This document shows positions 9,186-20,700 of a stretch of DNA of 64,000 bases, one piece after another (position 1 is the stretch's first letter; every line of letters starts with the position of its first letter). Made by a program: the position numbers and the translations under genes. Under the pieces are notes generated by a model, which was given only the letters and a program-made list of their open reading frames with translations, was not told where the DNA came from and did not search any database. The stretch is from Hyaloraphidium curvatum. Lineage: Eukaryota; Monoblepharomycota; Hyaloraphidiomycetes; Hyaloraphidiales; Hyaloraphidiaceae. The DNA is taken from contig JAIVFI010000018.1 of the NCBI GenBank assembly GCA_025558095.1, forward strand, positions 620,001 through 684,000, in the 5' to 3' direction.

Positions 9186-12100
9186 TCAACGGCGGCCGCG
9201 AGATGCGCCACGTCCTCGCCCGCCCCGATCACTGGCCGAGCTCTCGGTGCTCGGCCGCCCACCGCGATTGCTTCCAGAAGCACCATTCCCGCCCCTTCCT
9301 CCCCTAAAGCCGCCCGCTCCCGCACTAGCAGGTCTCTGCGAACCACCAGTTCCGGTTCCTCCGGTGTTCGAAGGCCCAGGAGAAGCCCTCGATCCAGGCC
9401 GTTCGTTCCCAGGTCTCGGACTGGATGTCGCACCCCGCCCGCCCGGTCCAGGTCCGTCCCACATCCCGCTGAGCTCGCTCGGGGGTCGCTGCGGTCGCTC
9501 CTGCGTTTCGACAAGCCTGGCTCGGTAGTGGTGCTTGCCGAGCCCTGCGCCGGAAACGAGATCCACGATCGCGTTGATGAGCCGGACTTTCGAGACGTCC
9601 AGGCCCGGATCGGCAATCTTCATCGCCAGCAGCTCGTTGAAGGCTGTGCGGGTCGCCTCGAGGATGAGGGCGACGGCCGGGGAGGAAGGCTTGAATCGAA
9701 TCCAGCTGGCATACGAAACACAATGAGGACGATTCCCCAAGGAGCAATGATATGCACCTACCCATCGTCCATGTTAAGCACCCCTTGCCTCGCGTCCCAG
9801 GTCAGCCGGCCCCCGAAGAACGCCATGGCGTATGGCGAAACGCAAGACGAATCCCGGACGTACACCTTCGTCGTCCGCACCTTCTCCAGGTACACCAAGA
9901 ACGGGTGCGGGAACTCCTTGACCCTGTAGTTGACGCTCGTTGGGTGCAGGAAGACCTGCTCGGCGTCGACCCCGCGAACGAGCAGCTTGGCTTCCCCAGA
10001 TGGAGCGGGGGTGCCCTTCTTCCCCTTGACCTTTCCAGAGCCGGCAGAGGGCGCGTCGATCTTAATCACTGGACGCCATCGAGTGAGCGTTCAAGTCGGT
10101 CGACCAAGAAAGAGGCACGTACCGTTGGGGTAGAGGGCAGCGATCAAGGTCCCCTTCACCAGCTCCATGTTGTCCGCCCTGTCCGCGCCGGCGGAATCTC
10201 CGAGGGCCTCCGCCACGCCATCGCTGGTGAACCCGCCCCTCCTCTCCATGTCCCTCGCCTTCAGCCCCTCCTTGACGAATCCGATGTCCGACAGCAGCTC
10301 CACCAGCTGTCTCTTCACCGACGCGAGCATGCTGAGAGTCCGTCCGCTCAGGAAGTTGTCAAAGAGCCACCGCCGTTCCTGAGCCATCCCGCCGCGCCGT
10401 TGAAGATACCACTGGCGGTAGGCGTTGAGGACGGTGAGGTGGTCGGAAGCCGCCATGGCGAACTCGCGCTTGCGCTCGTCGGCGAGCTCGCGCTTGTCGA
10501 ACGGCGCAACGAACGGGCTCTTGACCGAAAGGGCGGCGGCGATTGTGAGCACGGGGTCGAGGCAGCCGAAGATGGCGCCATAGAGGATGAGCTTGCCGAT
10601 GCGGACGTCGACGGGAAGGTGGCCCAGATGGAAACCCAGCGGGGTCAGTTGTTCGTCCTTAGTCAAGGCCTGCAGCGTGCGCAGCGTGGTGACGGCGGCC
10701 AGCACGGCTTCCGCAGCCGGCGGTTCGATGATGTTGGCGAGGATGGCATCGATGCGACCGCGGAGGAAGGTGAGCGTCTTGATGCGCAGGCAAATCTGGT
10801 CCAGCGGAGTGCGTCGGATCTCGGGGATCTGCTGTGGAAGAAGCACGTTCTCGAAGCGGTGGCTCGTGAACAGGTGGTAGCATGTTCCGGGCTGGACACG
10901 GCCGGCGCGGCCCCGGCGCTGCAGCGCGTTGGCACGCGAGACCCAGCACTCCTCCAGGCTGCTCATGCCCTTGCTTGGCTCGAAGCGTGTCTCCTTCATT
11001 TTGCCCGAATCCACGACGTAGACCACGTCGTCGATGGTAATGCTGGTCTCGGCAACGTTGGTCGCAATGACGATCTTGCACGAGCCCTCGGGTGGCCTGT
11101 CGAAGACGCGAATCTGCTCTTCCGAAGAGAGGACGCCGTGAAGAGGCAGGAGGAGACGGCCATTTGCCGTCGCCGCGCGGATGACCGAGTTTGCAGACAG
11201 CAGCTCGTGCATGGCCGAGATCTCGGCGTAGCCGGGGAGGAAGATCAAGATGCCGCGGTTCGGCGCATCGTTGGGCGAAGAGGTCGAGCCAGGATCCGCT
11301 GCGCCAGGAGCCGGTGACCCGCGTCCACCAGACGGGGTGTCGGGCCTCCCGTTTCCCCGCCCTCGTCCGCCTCGCGAGCCCTGGCCCTGTCCGGGTGCCG
11401 CGCCGACCACCGGCACGTTCCCCTTGGCGAAAGCGGGCAGCAGCTCCCCGACCATCCTCACGACCAGCATCTCCACCAGCGGGTACTGGATCTTTTCCTC
11501 GTCCAGCTGGGACAACGATCGCAGCTGCTCCTTGGAAAGGGTCGGGTACCGGGCGCCGAGCTCCTCGACAGACAAATCGCCGTCCGGAAGCTCTTCCACG
11601 TTCTTGTACGGGTCGCGTGGGGCCTTCTGGCGCAGTTGGCGCTTGGCCAGGTCGCCTTCCGGAAAGTAGCCCGTCATCTTCAAGGCGTCCTCGAGGAAAA
11701 TTGGCTGAACGGGGAACGTGCGACCGGGGATGAGCAGCCTCGGCGTTCCCTCCCCAAAGTAGGCCTGGAACAGCTCCGCGTTCAGCGTGGCCGACATGAG
11801 CACGACCTTGAGGTCGGGTCGCAGCGGCAGGAGCTGGCGCAGGACCAGCAGGAGGAAGTCCGACTCGAGTGAGCGCTCGTGGACCTCGTCGAGGATGATG
11901 TGCGAAATGTCCGAGATGCCCTCGTCGCCCCCGCCCTCGAGCCGACGCAGCAGGATGCCAGCCGTGACGAACATGACCTTTGTCGCCTGCGACAGCTTGG
12001 CCTCGAGCCGGATCTGGTACCCGACTTCGCCGCCGACCTCGCCCGCGCGCTCCTTGGCCACGCGGTCCGCGACGCCGATCGCCGAGATCCGCCTCGGCTG

Positions 12101-14477
12101 CGTGACGAGAATCTTGGTCTCGGCACCCTTGCCGGCCAGCACGGCGTGGTCGAGCAGGTACTGCGGGACCTGCGTCGACTTGCCGCAGCCCGTCTCGCCC
12201 TCGACGACGGTGACGCGGTTGGCTTCCACGGCTGCGACGATCTCGTCGCGCTTGGCCCAGGCAGGGAGCTTGCGCCGCGCCTCCTGCATCGTCTGGTAGC
12301 GCGGGTTCTGCTGCAATCGCTTGAAGCCCTCGAGCAGGCGCGACGATTCGGCCGAATCCGGCTTGGGTCCGCCCGCAGGCAGCCGCGGCGTAGCAGGAGA
12401 AGCAGGCTGTGCGACCGGCGCAGCAAACGAAGGAGAGGAAGAAAGCTCCGCATCCTCGCGGATCGCCAGCTTGACCTTGGTCGGGAAAGGCCGGCCAGCA
12501 ACGGTGCCAAGGGCCTTGCGCACCCCGTCGCCCGCCGTTCCGAGCTTCCCCAAGCGTTCGACCACGTCCGCCACCGCCTTCTCCCCGGCCCTGTCCACAC
12601 TCTTGCTCTTATCGTCCCTGCCCTGCTTCCAGCTTGCCCTCCCCGTGTTCTCCCCGAGGATGCTCCTCACCCTCCCCACCCGCCCGTCGTCCAGCCGCAC
12701 CTTGACCCCGTAGGGATGGTCCCCGCGCGTGAGCACCTCTGCCACCGTGCCGGCCACGGGCGGGCCGTCGTACGGCTTCTCCAGGATCTCGACCAGCGTC
12801 CTGCCCTCCACGATGTCGCGCGAGGTGGTCACCATGCCCTCCTGCGCCCGCGCCGACGCCGGGACGGGGTACTTGCTCGCCATCCCGCCGATCCGCAGCG
12901 TCTTGGGCACCGCGCGCGCGGGGGCGGGTTGCGGCGGGGGGATGGATTCCAGCAGCACCGCGCCGCCCCGCTCGCGGACCCACTCGACCGCCTCCCACGG
13001 TCCGCCCCGGGCGAAGGCCGCGCGGGCGCCGCGGTTCGCGCCCTCGAGCTGCGCGGGGAGCAGGTCGAGGGACGGGAAGGTGAGGAGGAGGGTGGGCGGG
13101 TGGTGTTCGGGGAAGAGGAAGCGGATAAAGGCGGTGGGGAGGCCGGGGGTGACGGAGGGGCCGGATGCGGGGGCCGGGTGGAGGAAGGAGCAGTTGGCGC
13201 CCTTGGTGCATTTGCCTGCCAAGCAGGCCGCGTCAGGCACACGTGTGAGGAAGGAACGGCGTCAACCCACCTTTCTGGAAGAACACGCAGACGGGCTTCT
13301 CCTTGCCCTTCCCTCCCGCCGCGTTTCCGCCACCCGATCCCCTTTGGAGCGCCCCTTCGGGAACCTCGACGCCGAACGAGACGCTCCACAGCTCCCCGCC
13401 CTCGGTCGCCTCGCCCTCCCTCGGCTCGATCCCCATGCTCCTGTACAGAGCCTTGTCCAGGTCCACCAGGAACTGCGTCTGCTCGAACGACTCGGGGAAC
13501 ATGGCGCCCAACACCTCCCCCTGCTCGAGCCTCGCCTCGGCGTTTCCGTTCCACGCGTCCTCGTCGGGGTGCGCCCGCGCCAGCGCGCGCCACAGGATCG
13601 ATCCAGCCTCGCGCCGCGCCTTGGAGTGCGCCGTCGACGGCAGCGAGGCGTCCTCCAGGATCCGTTGGGCGGTGCGGCCGGCGACACCGGCGGCAGCGAG
13701 CACGCGGAAGGCGGGGTGCGACGAGGTCTCGTAGGGGATCGGGGGCGAGTCGGCGGCGGGGCGGCGCGGGGGTAGCTCCGCTTCGAGGTCCGACTCGGAA
13801 AAGTCGGGCTCCGACGAGCTGTCGTCGCTGTCGTACGGCTTGCCGCCGTGCTTATCGTAGAGCGCGCTCCAGCTCTCGTCGGACGCGCCCTCCTCGGAAT
13901 CGTCGTCGTCGTCCGACGCGTCCGATGTTGAGCCCTCCTCGCTGTCCCCGCTCTCCTCATCTTCGTCGTCGTAGTCCGAATCGCCCTCCTCGTCGTACTC
14001 CGACTCGGAGGGATTGGAATCCAGGTCGACCCGCGCCTGTTTCTGCGGCCTGGGCTGCGCGAGCGGGGGCTTGGGCGCCCCGCCCCTTGCCGGCCCCGCG
14101 GACGGCCCCGGCCCCGCGTCCTCCCCGCTTTCGTCGCCGCTCTCGTCCGTGCTGTCCCCGCTCAGCGACTTCTCGTCCTCCTCGCGGATGGTCTCGACCT
14201 CCCTGCGCGCCTCGGAGTACTCGAGCAGCAGCCCGCGCAGCGTCTTCATCTGCTCCTTCGACATGCCGAGGAACGGCACGGGGCCCTGCAGCCGGCGGTC
14301 ACGCTTGGCGGATTTTGCGGAGAGCACCGCCGAGGCGTCCTTGCCCCGCCGGCCGCCCTTGCCGCCGCGCGCGTCGCGGTCCGGCTTGGCGGCGCGGCCG
14401 CCGCCGCGGTTGGACTTGCGCGACGCGTTCTTGCCGCCCTTCTTCGAGTCCTTCTTGTGCTGCCGGTTGGGCCCCAT
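9186..14477 (-). CDS. DHX57-like DEAH-family RNA helicase with CCCH zinc finger
   Basis: Exons (minus strand) 14477-13271, 13215-10123, 10068-9762 and 9705-9186 give 1708 aa. The first intron interrupts a zinc finger, and splicing restores a perfect C-x7-C-x5-C-x3-H at residues 397-415. Order: basic N-terminus (HKKDSKKGGKN), a long Asp/Glu/Ser acidic region, the CCCH finger, an RWD-like stretch (FLFPEHHPPTLLLTFP), Walker A GETGCGKST at about 742-749, motif II as DEVH rather than DEAH, SAT, an Arg/Gly-rich insertion before RGILIFLPGYAEI, TNVAETSITI, QRRGRAGRVQPG, HA2, and an OB-fold (VFLHPTSVNY, YAMAFFGGRLTWD, DDGWIRF). It ends in an RGG-rich tail. CCCH plus RWD-like plus DEAH is the DHX57/YLR419W layout. 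Probable RNA-remodelling role; no substrate can be named. Confidence 0.92.
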
Positions 14478-14979
14478 TTTCTGGCGCCCCTTTCCCGGAT
14501 CAGTTGGTCGCGGAGAGGAGGACGTGGAACGGCGGTTGGTGGGAGGCTTCGCCACCGCCACCTGGCCCACGCGAGCCGGCGAGAGATCAACCGACTGCAT
14601 TGGCTCCGTTGTCAAGTCGAACACGTCTATCCAAGAGGAAATCATTCTACAAGATGGATCCAGCAGCACGGATCGCCGCTCATTATTGGGTCGCACCTAC
14701 CGCCATCCGTGAAAGACCTCCGCGCCGAGGTCGCTCGTGGTTCGGACATAGAGAGCTCCTCGACCTTTGACATAACCACAACATCTGCTTCCTCCTGCCT
14801 TCGGCTGCGCAAAACGCTGCTCCCGGCCAGCTCTGCTCACGAACACAAACGGACTGCATCACAATAACGCACAGCAGTTGCTTGTTTTGGCTGTACTTCC
14901 TGATTATGTCGCTGTAGATGATGAACGGGATTGTTGGGTGGGCCAACCCCACTCTTGTTCCGACACGTGGTCAAACAGA
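14478..14979. other. Divergent intergenic region
   Basis: About 500 bases between the helicase start (minus) and membrane gene A (plus). The helicase frame is open further upstream to 14696, but a basic N-terminus begins naturally at the ATG at 14477. No other gene seen; presumed shared promoter region. Confidence 0.45.
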
Positions 14980-16563
14980 ATGATCAGCAGTCCGACAGCC
15001 GGCCCAATGCTGCCGGCGACCAACGAGCTGCTCGCGGAGGAGTGGCTGGCGTTATTTCCCAGCGCGTCCACACGTGTCTCCCCGCTGGACGACGGCGCAC
15101 CCCCGGATCCCACGGCCGTCGCGCGCGGGGCCGACCCCCTCACGCGCGAATAGCTGCTGCGCGAGCTGCGCGCGTACCCGCTGCTGCACTTCTCGGTGCG
15201 GCTGCAACTCGGGGCCGGCCCGTGGGCCGCCGCGATCGTACTCCGCCTGTTCATACTCGCCACCGTCGGCATTCCCCTCCTCGTCGGCGGCACGCTCACG
15301 TTTAACGATGGCACGTTCGGCACCCGCCAGCTGGCGGCGGGCGTCGGCGTCGGCGTCGTCGCCCTCTTGTTCAATCCGCTTTTTCTGCTGCTCAGCGCCG
15401 GCAGCAGCGTTCGGTCGACCTTTTTGGTCGGCAAACGCATGGCTGCTGCCAACGATTTAAGCGGGCACGCCACCGCCAACGTCGCGCGGTGGGCACAGCT
15501 GGTGCGGACCCGGCCCGACGCGCCCCTCGTCGCCCACGTTCCCGGGGACCCGCTGTGCCCCTGCCCCGACCCCTCGTGCGCCGGCTCCCTGCCCGTCTCC
15601 GCGGGCCGGTGGAGGGCGTTCGAATCCGCCGCCCGCATCGTGATCCAGGCCGGGACGTACGCCTTTGCCTACTTCTACACGCCCCTGGTGACGTTCGGGC
15701 CCCGGCTCTGGAGGACGTGGTGGGCACTGCTGGGAGCAGCCGGGATCCTCGCCGGCATCAACGGCTACGTCGTCTCGGTCCTGGCGCGGTTCAACACCAA
15801 CGTGGGCCTGCTCGGCCTGTCGCTGCGCCTGCAGCGCCGGGCGATGGTTCTGGAGCTGAGGGATCTCCTCGGGCGTGTGCAGCGATGCCAGGTCGAGGCG
15901 CTCGGCGCCGCGGACGGACCCCGGGCGCCATCGGACACAGAGTCGTCCCTCGCCGTCGCCGCCAGCAAGGACGAACACAAGGACGGCGCCACCGCACCGC
16001 CACGGCCCGACTCCCCAGATCTCTTTTCCCAACTGCACACGCAGCTCGCCTCCTCCTGGGCGCACCGCGTCCCCTTCCTCGCCTCGGGCCTGAACGGCCT
16101 CCTATCGATCGGCGGCATGTCCGTCGCCGTGATCGTCGCCAACATCGCCGCCGGCATGTGCGTACCCGCCTACGCGCTCCTGAACGCCGCCGTGATCCTG
16201 CAGCTCTCGGGCGCGGACCTGGTCAACATCTGCGTGAGCAACGCGCAGATCGACGAGATCGTGGCGCTGTACCGTGACGCGGTGCGCCGCATCCGGGAGC
16301 TCCGCGTGCGGGCGGACCGGCTGGGGGGCGGCGTCCCCGCGGTGCGGCGGCACGCGGAGGAGCTGGAGGGCTTGGACGCGCTGCTGCGGAGCTACGAGGA
16401 GGTGGCCGGGCTTCGGGGGAAGTTCGCGGGGGCGATCATGGACTGGGGCGTCCTGAGGACCGTCGTGGTCACCATGCTGACGATCGTCGTCGGTATCTGG
16501 TCGATCTCCCGCGGCTCGGGGATAGTGGTCACGATGGACAACGTATGCCCGGGGACCGCATGA
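14980..16563 (+). CDS. Multi-pass membrane protein A, paralogue of 54927-56381; in-frame TAG
   Basis: A 527-codon frame, continuous except for one TAG at 15151-15153 (TRE-stop-LLRELRAY). Several hydrophobic helices are visible (AAIVLRLFILATVGIPLLVGG, VGVGVVALLFNPLFLLL, WWALLGAAGILAGINGYVV, ALLNAAVILQLSGADLVNI, TVVVTMLTIVVGIW). It shares with the minus-strand gene at 54927-56381 the motifs NDGxFGTxQxAAG, DPLCPC..CAG, VTFG and the C-terminal RGSGxxxTM[DE]xVCP, in the same order. I know no named family. No GT-AG intron removes the TAG. The gene is therefore a pseudogene, an allele with a nonsense change, a read-through gene or a sequence error. The first ATG after the TAG lies beyond two of the helices. 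Confidence 0.72.
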
Positions 16564-16617
16564 GCCGCATGCGCTGGCAATGCTACGAGATGGATCCAAC
16601 AGCCCCCTGATCGCCGC

Positions 16618-17037
16618 TCAGCATTCCTTCCCCGGCTTCCCACCCCCCACGATGCTCCCCCTCACGGGCCAGCTGAAGATCCTACGCACCACCATCCCGC
16701 CCGTCAGCGCCTCTTCCCTGTTCCACGGCATCAGCGAGACGATCCTCGCCATCAGGCAGTAGTCGACCGTCACCGCGGCGGTGGTTCCGATGAGCTGGAT
16801 CCAGTGCAGGAACCGCAGCGGGGCCCACGTCCCCGCGAGCATCGTCGCGAAGTAAGCGATGCGGACTTGCACGGGGAAGGAAGTCGGGCTGTCCGTGCGG
16901 AGGGCGTAGTGGACCGTCTGGACGGCGACGAGGGCGAGCGGGCCGGAAAAGCCGGACCCGGAGGGGTGGCCGCGCAGGGCGGAGGCGAGGAGGAGGAGGG
17001 TGAGGGTCCAGTAGCGAGAGTTGAGGTCTCCGAACAT
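16618..17037 (-). CDS. Small conserved 4-TM protein of unknown function
   Basis: 139 aa from the ATG at 17037 (MFGDLNSRYW). About four hydrophobic segments are seen: WTLTLLLLASAL, LALVAVQTVHYAL, VRIAYFATMLAGTWAPL and LIGTTAAVTVDYCLMARIV. The central line FPVQVRIAY..LRFLHWIQLIGT..DYCLMARIVSLMPWNR is compact and looks strongly constrained. I recall similar uncharacterised bacterial membrane proteins with FPVQVR and PWNR, so transfer from bacteria is possible but untested. No introns. The stop lies 54 bases from the convergent stop of membrane gene A. The frame is open to 17298, but the extension is Arg/Pro-rich and unlikely to be coding. Confidence 0.72.
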   Translation of the reverse strand: MFGDLNSRYWTLTLLLLASALRGHPSGSGFSGPLALVAVQTVHYALRTDSPTSFPVQVRIAYFATMLAGTWAPLRFLHWIQLIGTTAAVTVDYCLMARIVSLMPWNREEALTGGMVVRRIFSWPVRGSIVGGGKPGKEC

Positions 17038-17767
17038 CGTTGATGGCTGCGGAGCGGGGAGCGGGCTCGGCGGGTTGCCTATATATGGGAGAGCTGTTGG
17101 TCTGCATGGCGGCTGCTGCAGGAGGCATAGCTGGCAGTTCCACCGCTGCGGGCTTACGGAGCGGGTCGGACGAGACCGAAGGACGCCTCTGCGCCGGCAA
17201 AAGGTCAACATTATTCGATCGCAAGTTGTAAGTGCGAGCGGATCGTGTGGTCCCACCGAGATGCGGAATCGTCCGGGCGCCAAGTGCCAATCCGGCATCC
17301 CGCCCTGAAACGCACGCGTTGTCGTGCATAACCGTCCGGGGTAGTCCTCCCTCGGCCGTCACGAGTCTTTGTCAGCGTGGGTTCCAAGCTGGGATGCCGT
17401 CGGTGGCCCTCGATTTCGTCATCACCACTGCGGCATCCGCGTCCCAACTCACTCGCCGCGACCTCGGCGCTGGACGCCGTGCATGCATTGCAGTCAGCGG
17501 TGGTGGCCGCCGGTCTGAATCCTTGCACTCCCACACCGTTGGCTCTCCCCGCATGCCGAGACGAACAACAGGTGGCTCCGACCGGGGGTCTGGCGGTGCA
17601 CCTCGGGACGTCGGGGCTGTGGCGAGGATCGCCGCCCGGCCCAGACTTGCGGCGCCGGCCGAACTCGTCAGAACCACTTCGGCCGCCTTTTCCATAGCTT
17701 CAATCTCCTCCGCTGGACGGCATCCAGCGAATTGTTTTCGTCGACCGGCAAGCACCAAGCAGCGGAC
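17038..17767. other. Divergent intergenic region, 730 bases
   Basis: Lies between the small 4-TM gene (minus) and the metalloprotease gene (plus). Apart from the TATA-like element listed separately I see no gene, repeat or RNA. It is the second-longest gene-free stretch in the window. Confidence 0.45.
17080..17087 (-). promoter_or_regulatory. TATA-like element upstream of the small 4-TM gene
   Basis: CTATATAT stands out in very GC-rich surroundings, about 45 bases upstream of the ATG at 17037 on the minus strand. If used, the 5' UTR would be short. Sequence match only. Confidence 0.3.
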
Positions 17768-20700
17768 ATGGGCCGGGCGCCGAGCGACCCCGCCCGCGGC
17801 GTCCCGACCCCGCGACACGCCTCCGCCCGCCGCCCCTCCCGCGCCCCGCAGCCCCCGGCAGTGCATACCGATGCCCGCGCCGCGCCCCGCCGCGCCCGAC
17901 TGCCGCGATTCGCGCTCCTTTGGGCGCTGGTCGCCGCCGCCGCGCTGCTCCTCGCCGCCCGCCTCGCCGCCGCGGTGCCCGTGGAGCTCGGCCTGCGGAA
18001 GCTGAATGCCGCGGCGCGCGTGAAGCCGACGACGACGCGGCGGCCGACAAGCAGCACGAAATCCCGCACGACGAGCGCGTCGCGGACGGCCACGCTGCGG
18101 ACGTCCAGCGCCACACCGGCAAGGCCGACCTCCACCTCCGGGACGACCTCCAACTCGCTCACGAGCACAACTCTTACGGCAACAAGCACTTCCTTGACGG
18201 CAACGAGCACATCGCTCACTGCATCGAGCACGTCCCTGACCTCGGCCACGACGAGCTGGACCCAGACGTCGTCGTTGACCACTTATTCCGCGGTACGTTG
18301 CCCATCTTGCTCCATCTATTGGCTCGCCGCTAATGTAGACAGCAGACGACCCCCATTCCGGTCGCCAACGGCCATTCCGTCGCCACCGCCTACCTCTACG
18401 CGAGGGCCGGCACCGCGAGCTCGATCTCCATCGTCCTCCCGCCGGCCTGCGCGACCGAGTGCTACATCTCCGGCGTCTTCGCCCCGAGGAGAGGCTTCCC
18501 CAACGTCAAGGCGTCCTTCCGCACCGGCGACGGCCCCGAGACCCTCGCCGCGGACGTCTCCGCGGCCGCCATCGAGGCAAAGACCTCCCAGCCCGCGCGC
18601 ATCTTCGAGTTCCTGGGCACCAACCCCGCAGCCCTCTCTGCCGGATGTCCCGGCTCCGCCGTCGCCTCGGGCCTCTGCACGCTCACCATGGCCCTCGCCG
18701 ACTCACCGAGCACAATGTCGGGGATGGCCACCCTGGTCGCCTCCTCCGTCCCCCTCGCGCAGGCCTCGGGCAACCTCACCGCGCGCACGGCCGCCGCCAT
18801 GGCCACGGGCAACTCGGGCTTCCTCACCGGCGACGAGCTGCGCGCCGCGCTGTACGCCGACCTGGCCTCCTCCGCCGGCCTCCGCACCATCCTCGACGAA
18901 ATCTACGGCAACGTCCCCGGCAAAACATCCATCACCGGCATCACCTGGGACCCTACCCATGACTCGCTGCAGCTCAAGGTCTCCGACCCCGGGTACACCA
19001 CCCCCCTCGTCGTGACCAACTTCGACTACAAGGGCACCTCCAACTCGCGCATCCTCCTCGGCGCCGCCGGCTCCTCCCTGGGGGGGCAGGGCGGGCGGTT
19101 CGTCGCTTTCGGGGCCAACGCGCTGCACGACCTGAACCAGACGGGGACGAGGACCAACGCGGCTTTCGGGAGCTTCGTGCAGAGCTCGCTCGAGTGGGTG
19201 AACAAGGGGGCGCAGCCGGCCAAGATCACGGTCGCGCAGATCGAGGACTCGTATTGGTGGGTGCTCACCAACGGATGCAGCGCGGCCATGTGCTGATCTG
19301 CCTTTGTTGCCTGCCAGGTTCCGGCACGACCAGAGCACCGTCAATACCCTGCGTTCCTTCTATCCCTCGGCGACCATCAACGGCATCAACTGGTGCGACA
19401 ACGCCAACCTCGCGGGCTGCCTCGCAACCTCGGACCTCCTCGTCATCAGCCGCTCGTCCAACACCTCGACCAACGTCGACGACATCCTTTCGGCCGTTGC
19501 CGCCTTTGCCCAGCGCAAGCTGCCTGTCGTCTTCGTTCACTTCGACGGCGACAGCGACGCCCTCTCGACCGGCCTGCTGGACATGATGGGCCTCGCACCC
19601 TCGGGGGACAACTACTGGGCTGAAGCAGGGCTCAAGGACGCCAGCCTGGACACCACCCTCGCCGGCATGGCTTCGGGCAACGACCCCGTCGCCGGCCTGC
19701 GCAGCGTGCTCGATACGCTCACCGGGGTCACCCCGCTCGCCGACGCCGACGTCTCGGCGTGCTTCGGCGCGTACAACACCTGGATGGACTGCCCCACCGC
19801 CTCCCTCAAAGCAAAGATCTCGACCGGCGCCCAGACCCTCCGGAGCTTGCTCAACTCGCTCGACGCCTCCGGCACCGACCTCTTCTCCGTCCCCGGCCGG
19901 ACCTCGCTCAAGCTCGCGGCCATGCTGGGCGACAAGTACCGCGCCGGCCCCGCCAACCCGGACGGCAACACCCCCGCACTGGCCTACCCGATCCCGCGGG
20001 CGCAGCTGGGCCGCTACGCCGCCGCGATGTTCGCGGACGCCTCGGCGCTGTACCGCCGCGGGGAAGGCGCGAGGCAGGACGAGATGGGGAGCCTGTACTG
20101 CCCGCTCTCGGAGCTCAAGAAGGGTACGTGTGTGGCGCTGGGGTACGATTTCCGCGGGTACGAGGCTTCGGTGCCGGTCAACGCCGCCGTCGACGTCGCG
20201 GAGCCGCTGCCGAAGGGCAACGTGTGGACCGCCACGGGGCTGTTCGCGATGCCCGGGCGGCCGGTCACGGTGCGGCGGACGGACGCGGTGGCGGACGTGG
20301 ACGTGTCGATCCAGATCTGGTTCCAGCGGACCGGGGTGACCAAGTCGATGGAGCTGGACGGGACCAACCTGACGGGGTACAACAGGCCGCAGTGGCCAAA
20401 GTCGCCTGGCGTGAAGCTGGAGATCAACAGTGGGTCACTTGGCAGGTGCGCTCGCGGCTGGGGCTGACGATCGTCTGGACATCAGGGACCATCACCATCA
20501 CCGCACCGCACGGCGGTCCCCTCTACCTCTCCTTCGGGCGGGTGCCCGAGTACCGCTCCGCCGGCAAGGACACCGGCGTCGCCCTCCGCGTCCGCTTCGG
20601 GAACGTGGCGAAGCACCCCGCCATCCTGGACGTCGGCAACGAGGCCGAGGTCGCTGCGTTCGTGGCTTCCGCCAAGGCCAACCCGCTGCCGGCGATCGAC

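Noticed and set aside
11879-14770. 963-codon open frame on the plus strand opposite the helicase
   Set aside because: Arg/Pro/Ala-rich translation with no domain; it mirrors the codon bias of the DHX57-like gene. A consequence of high GC.
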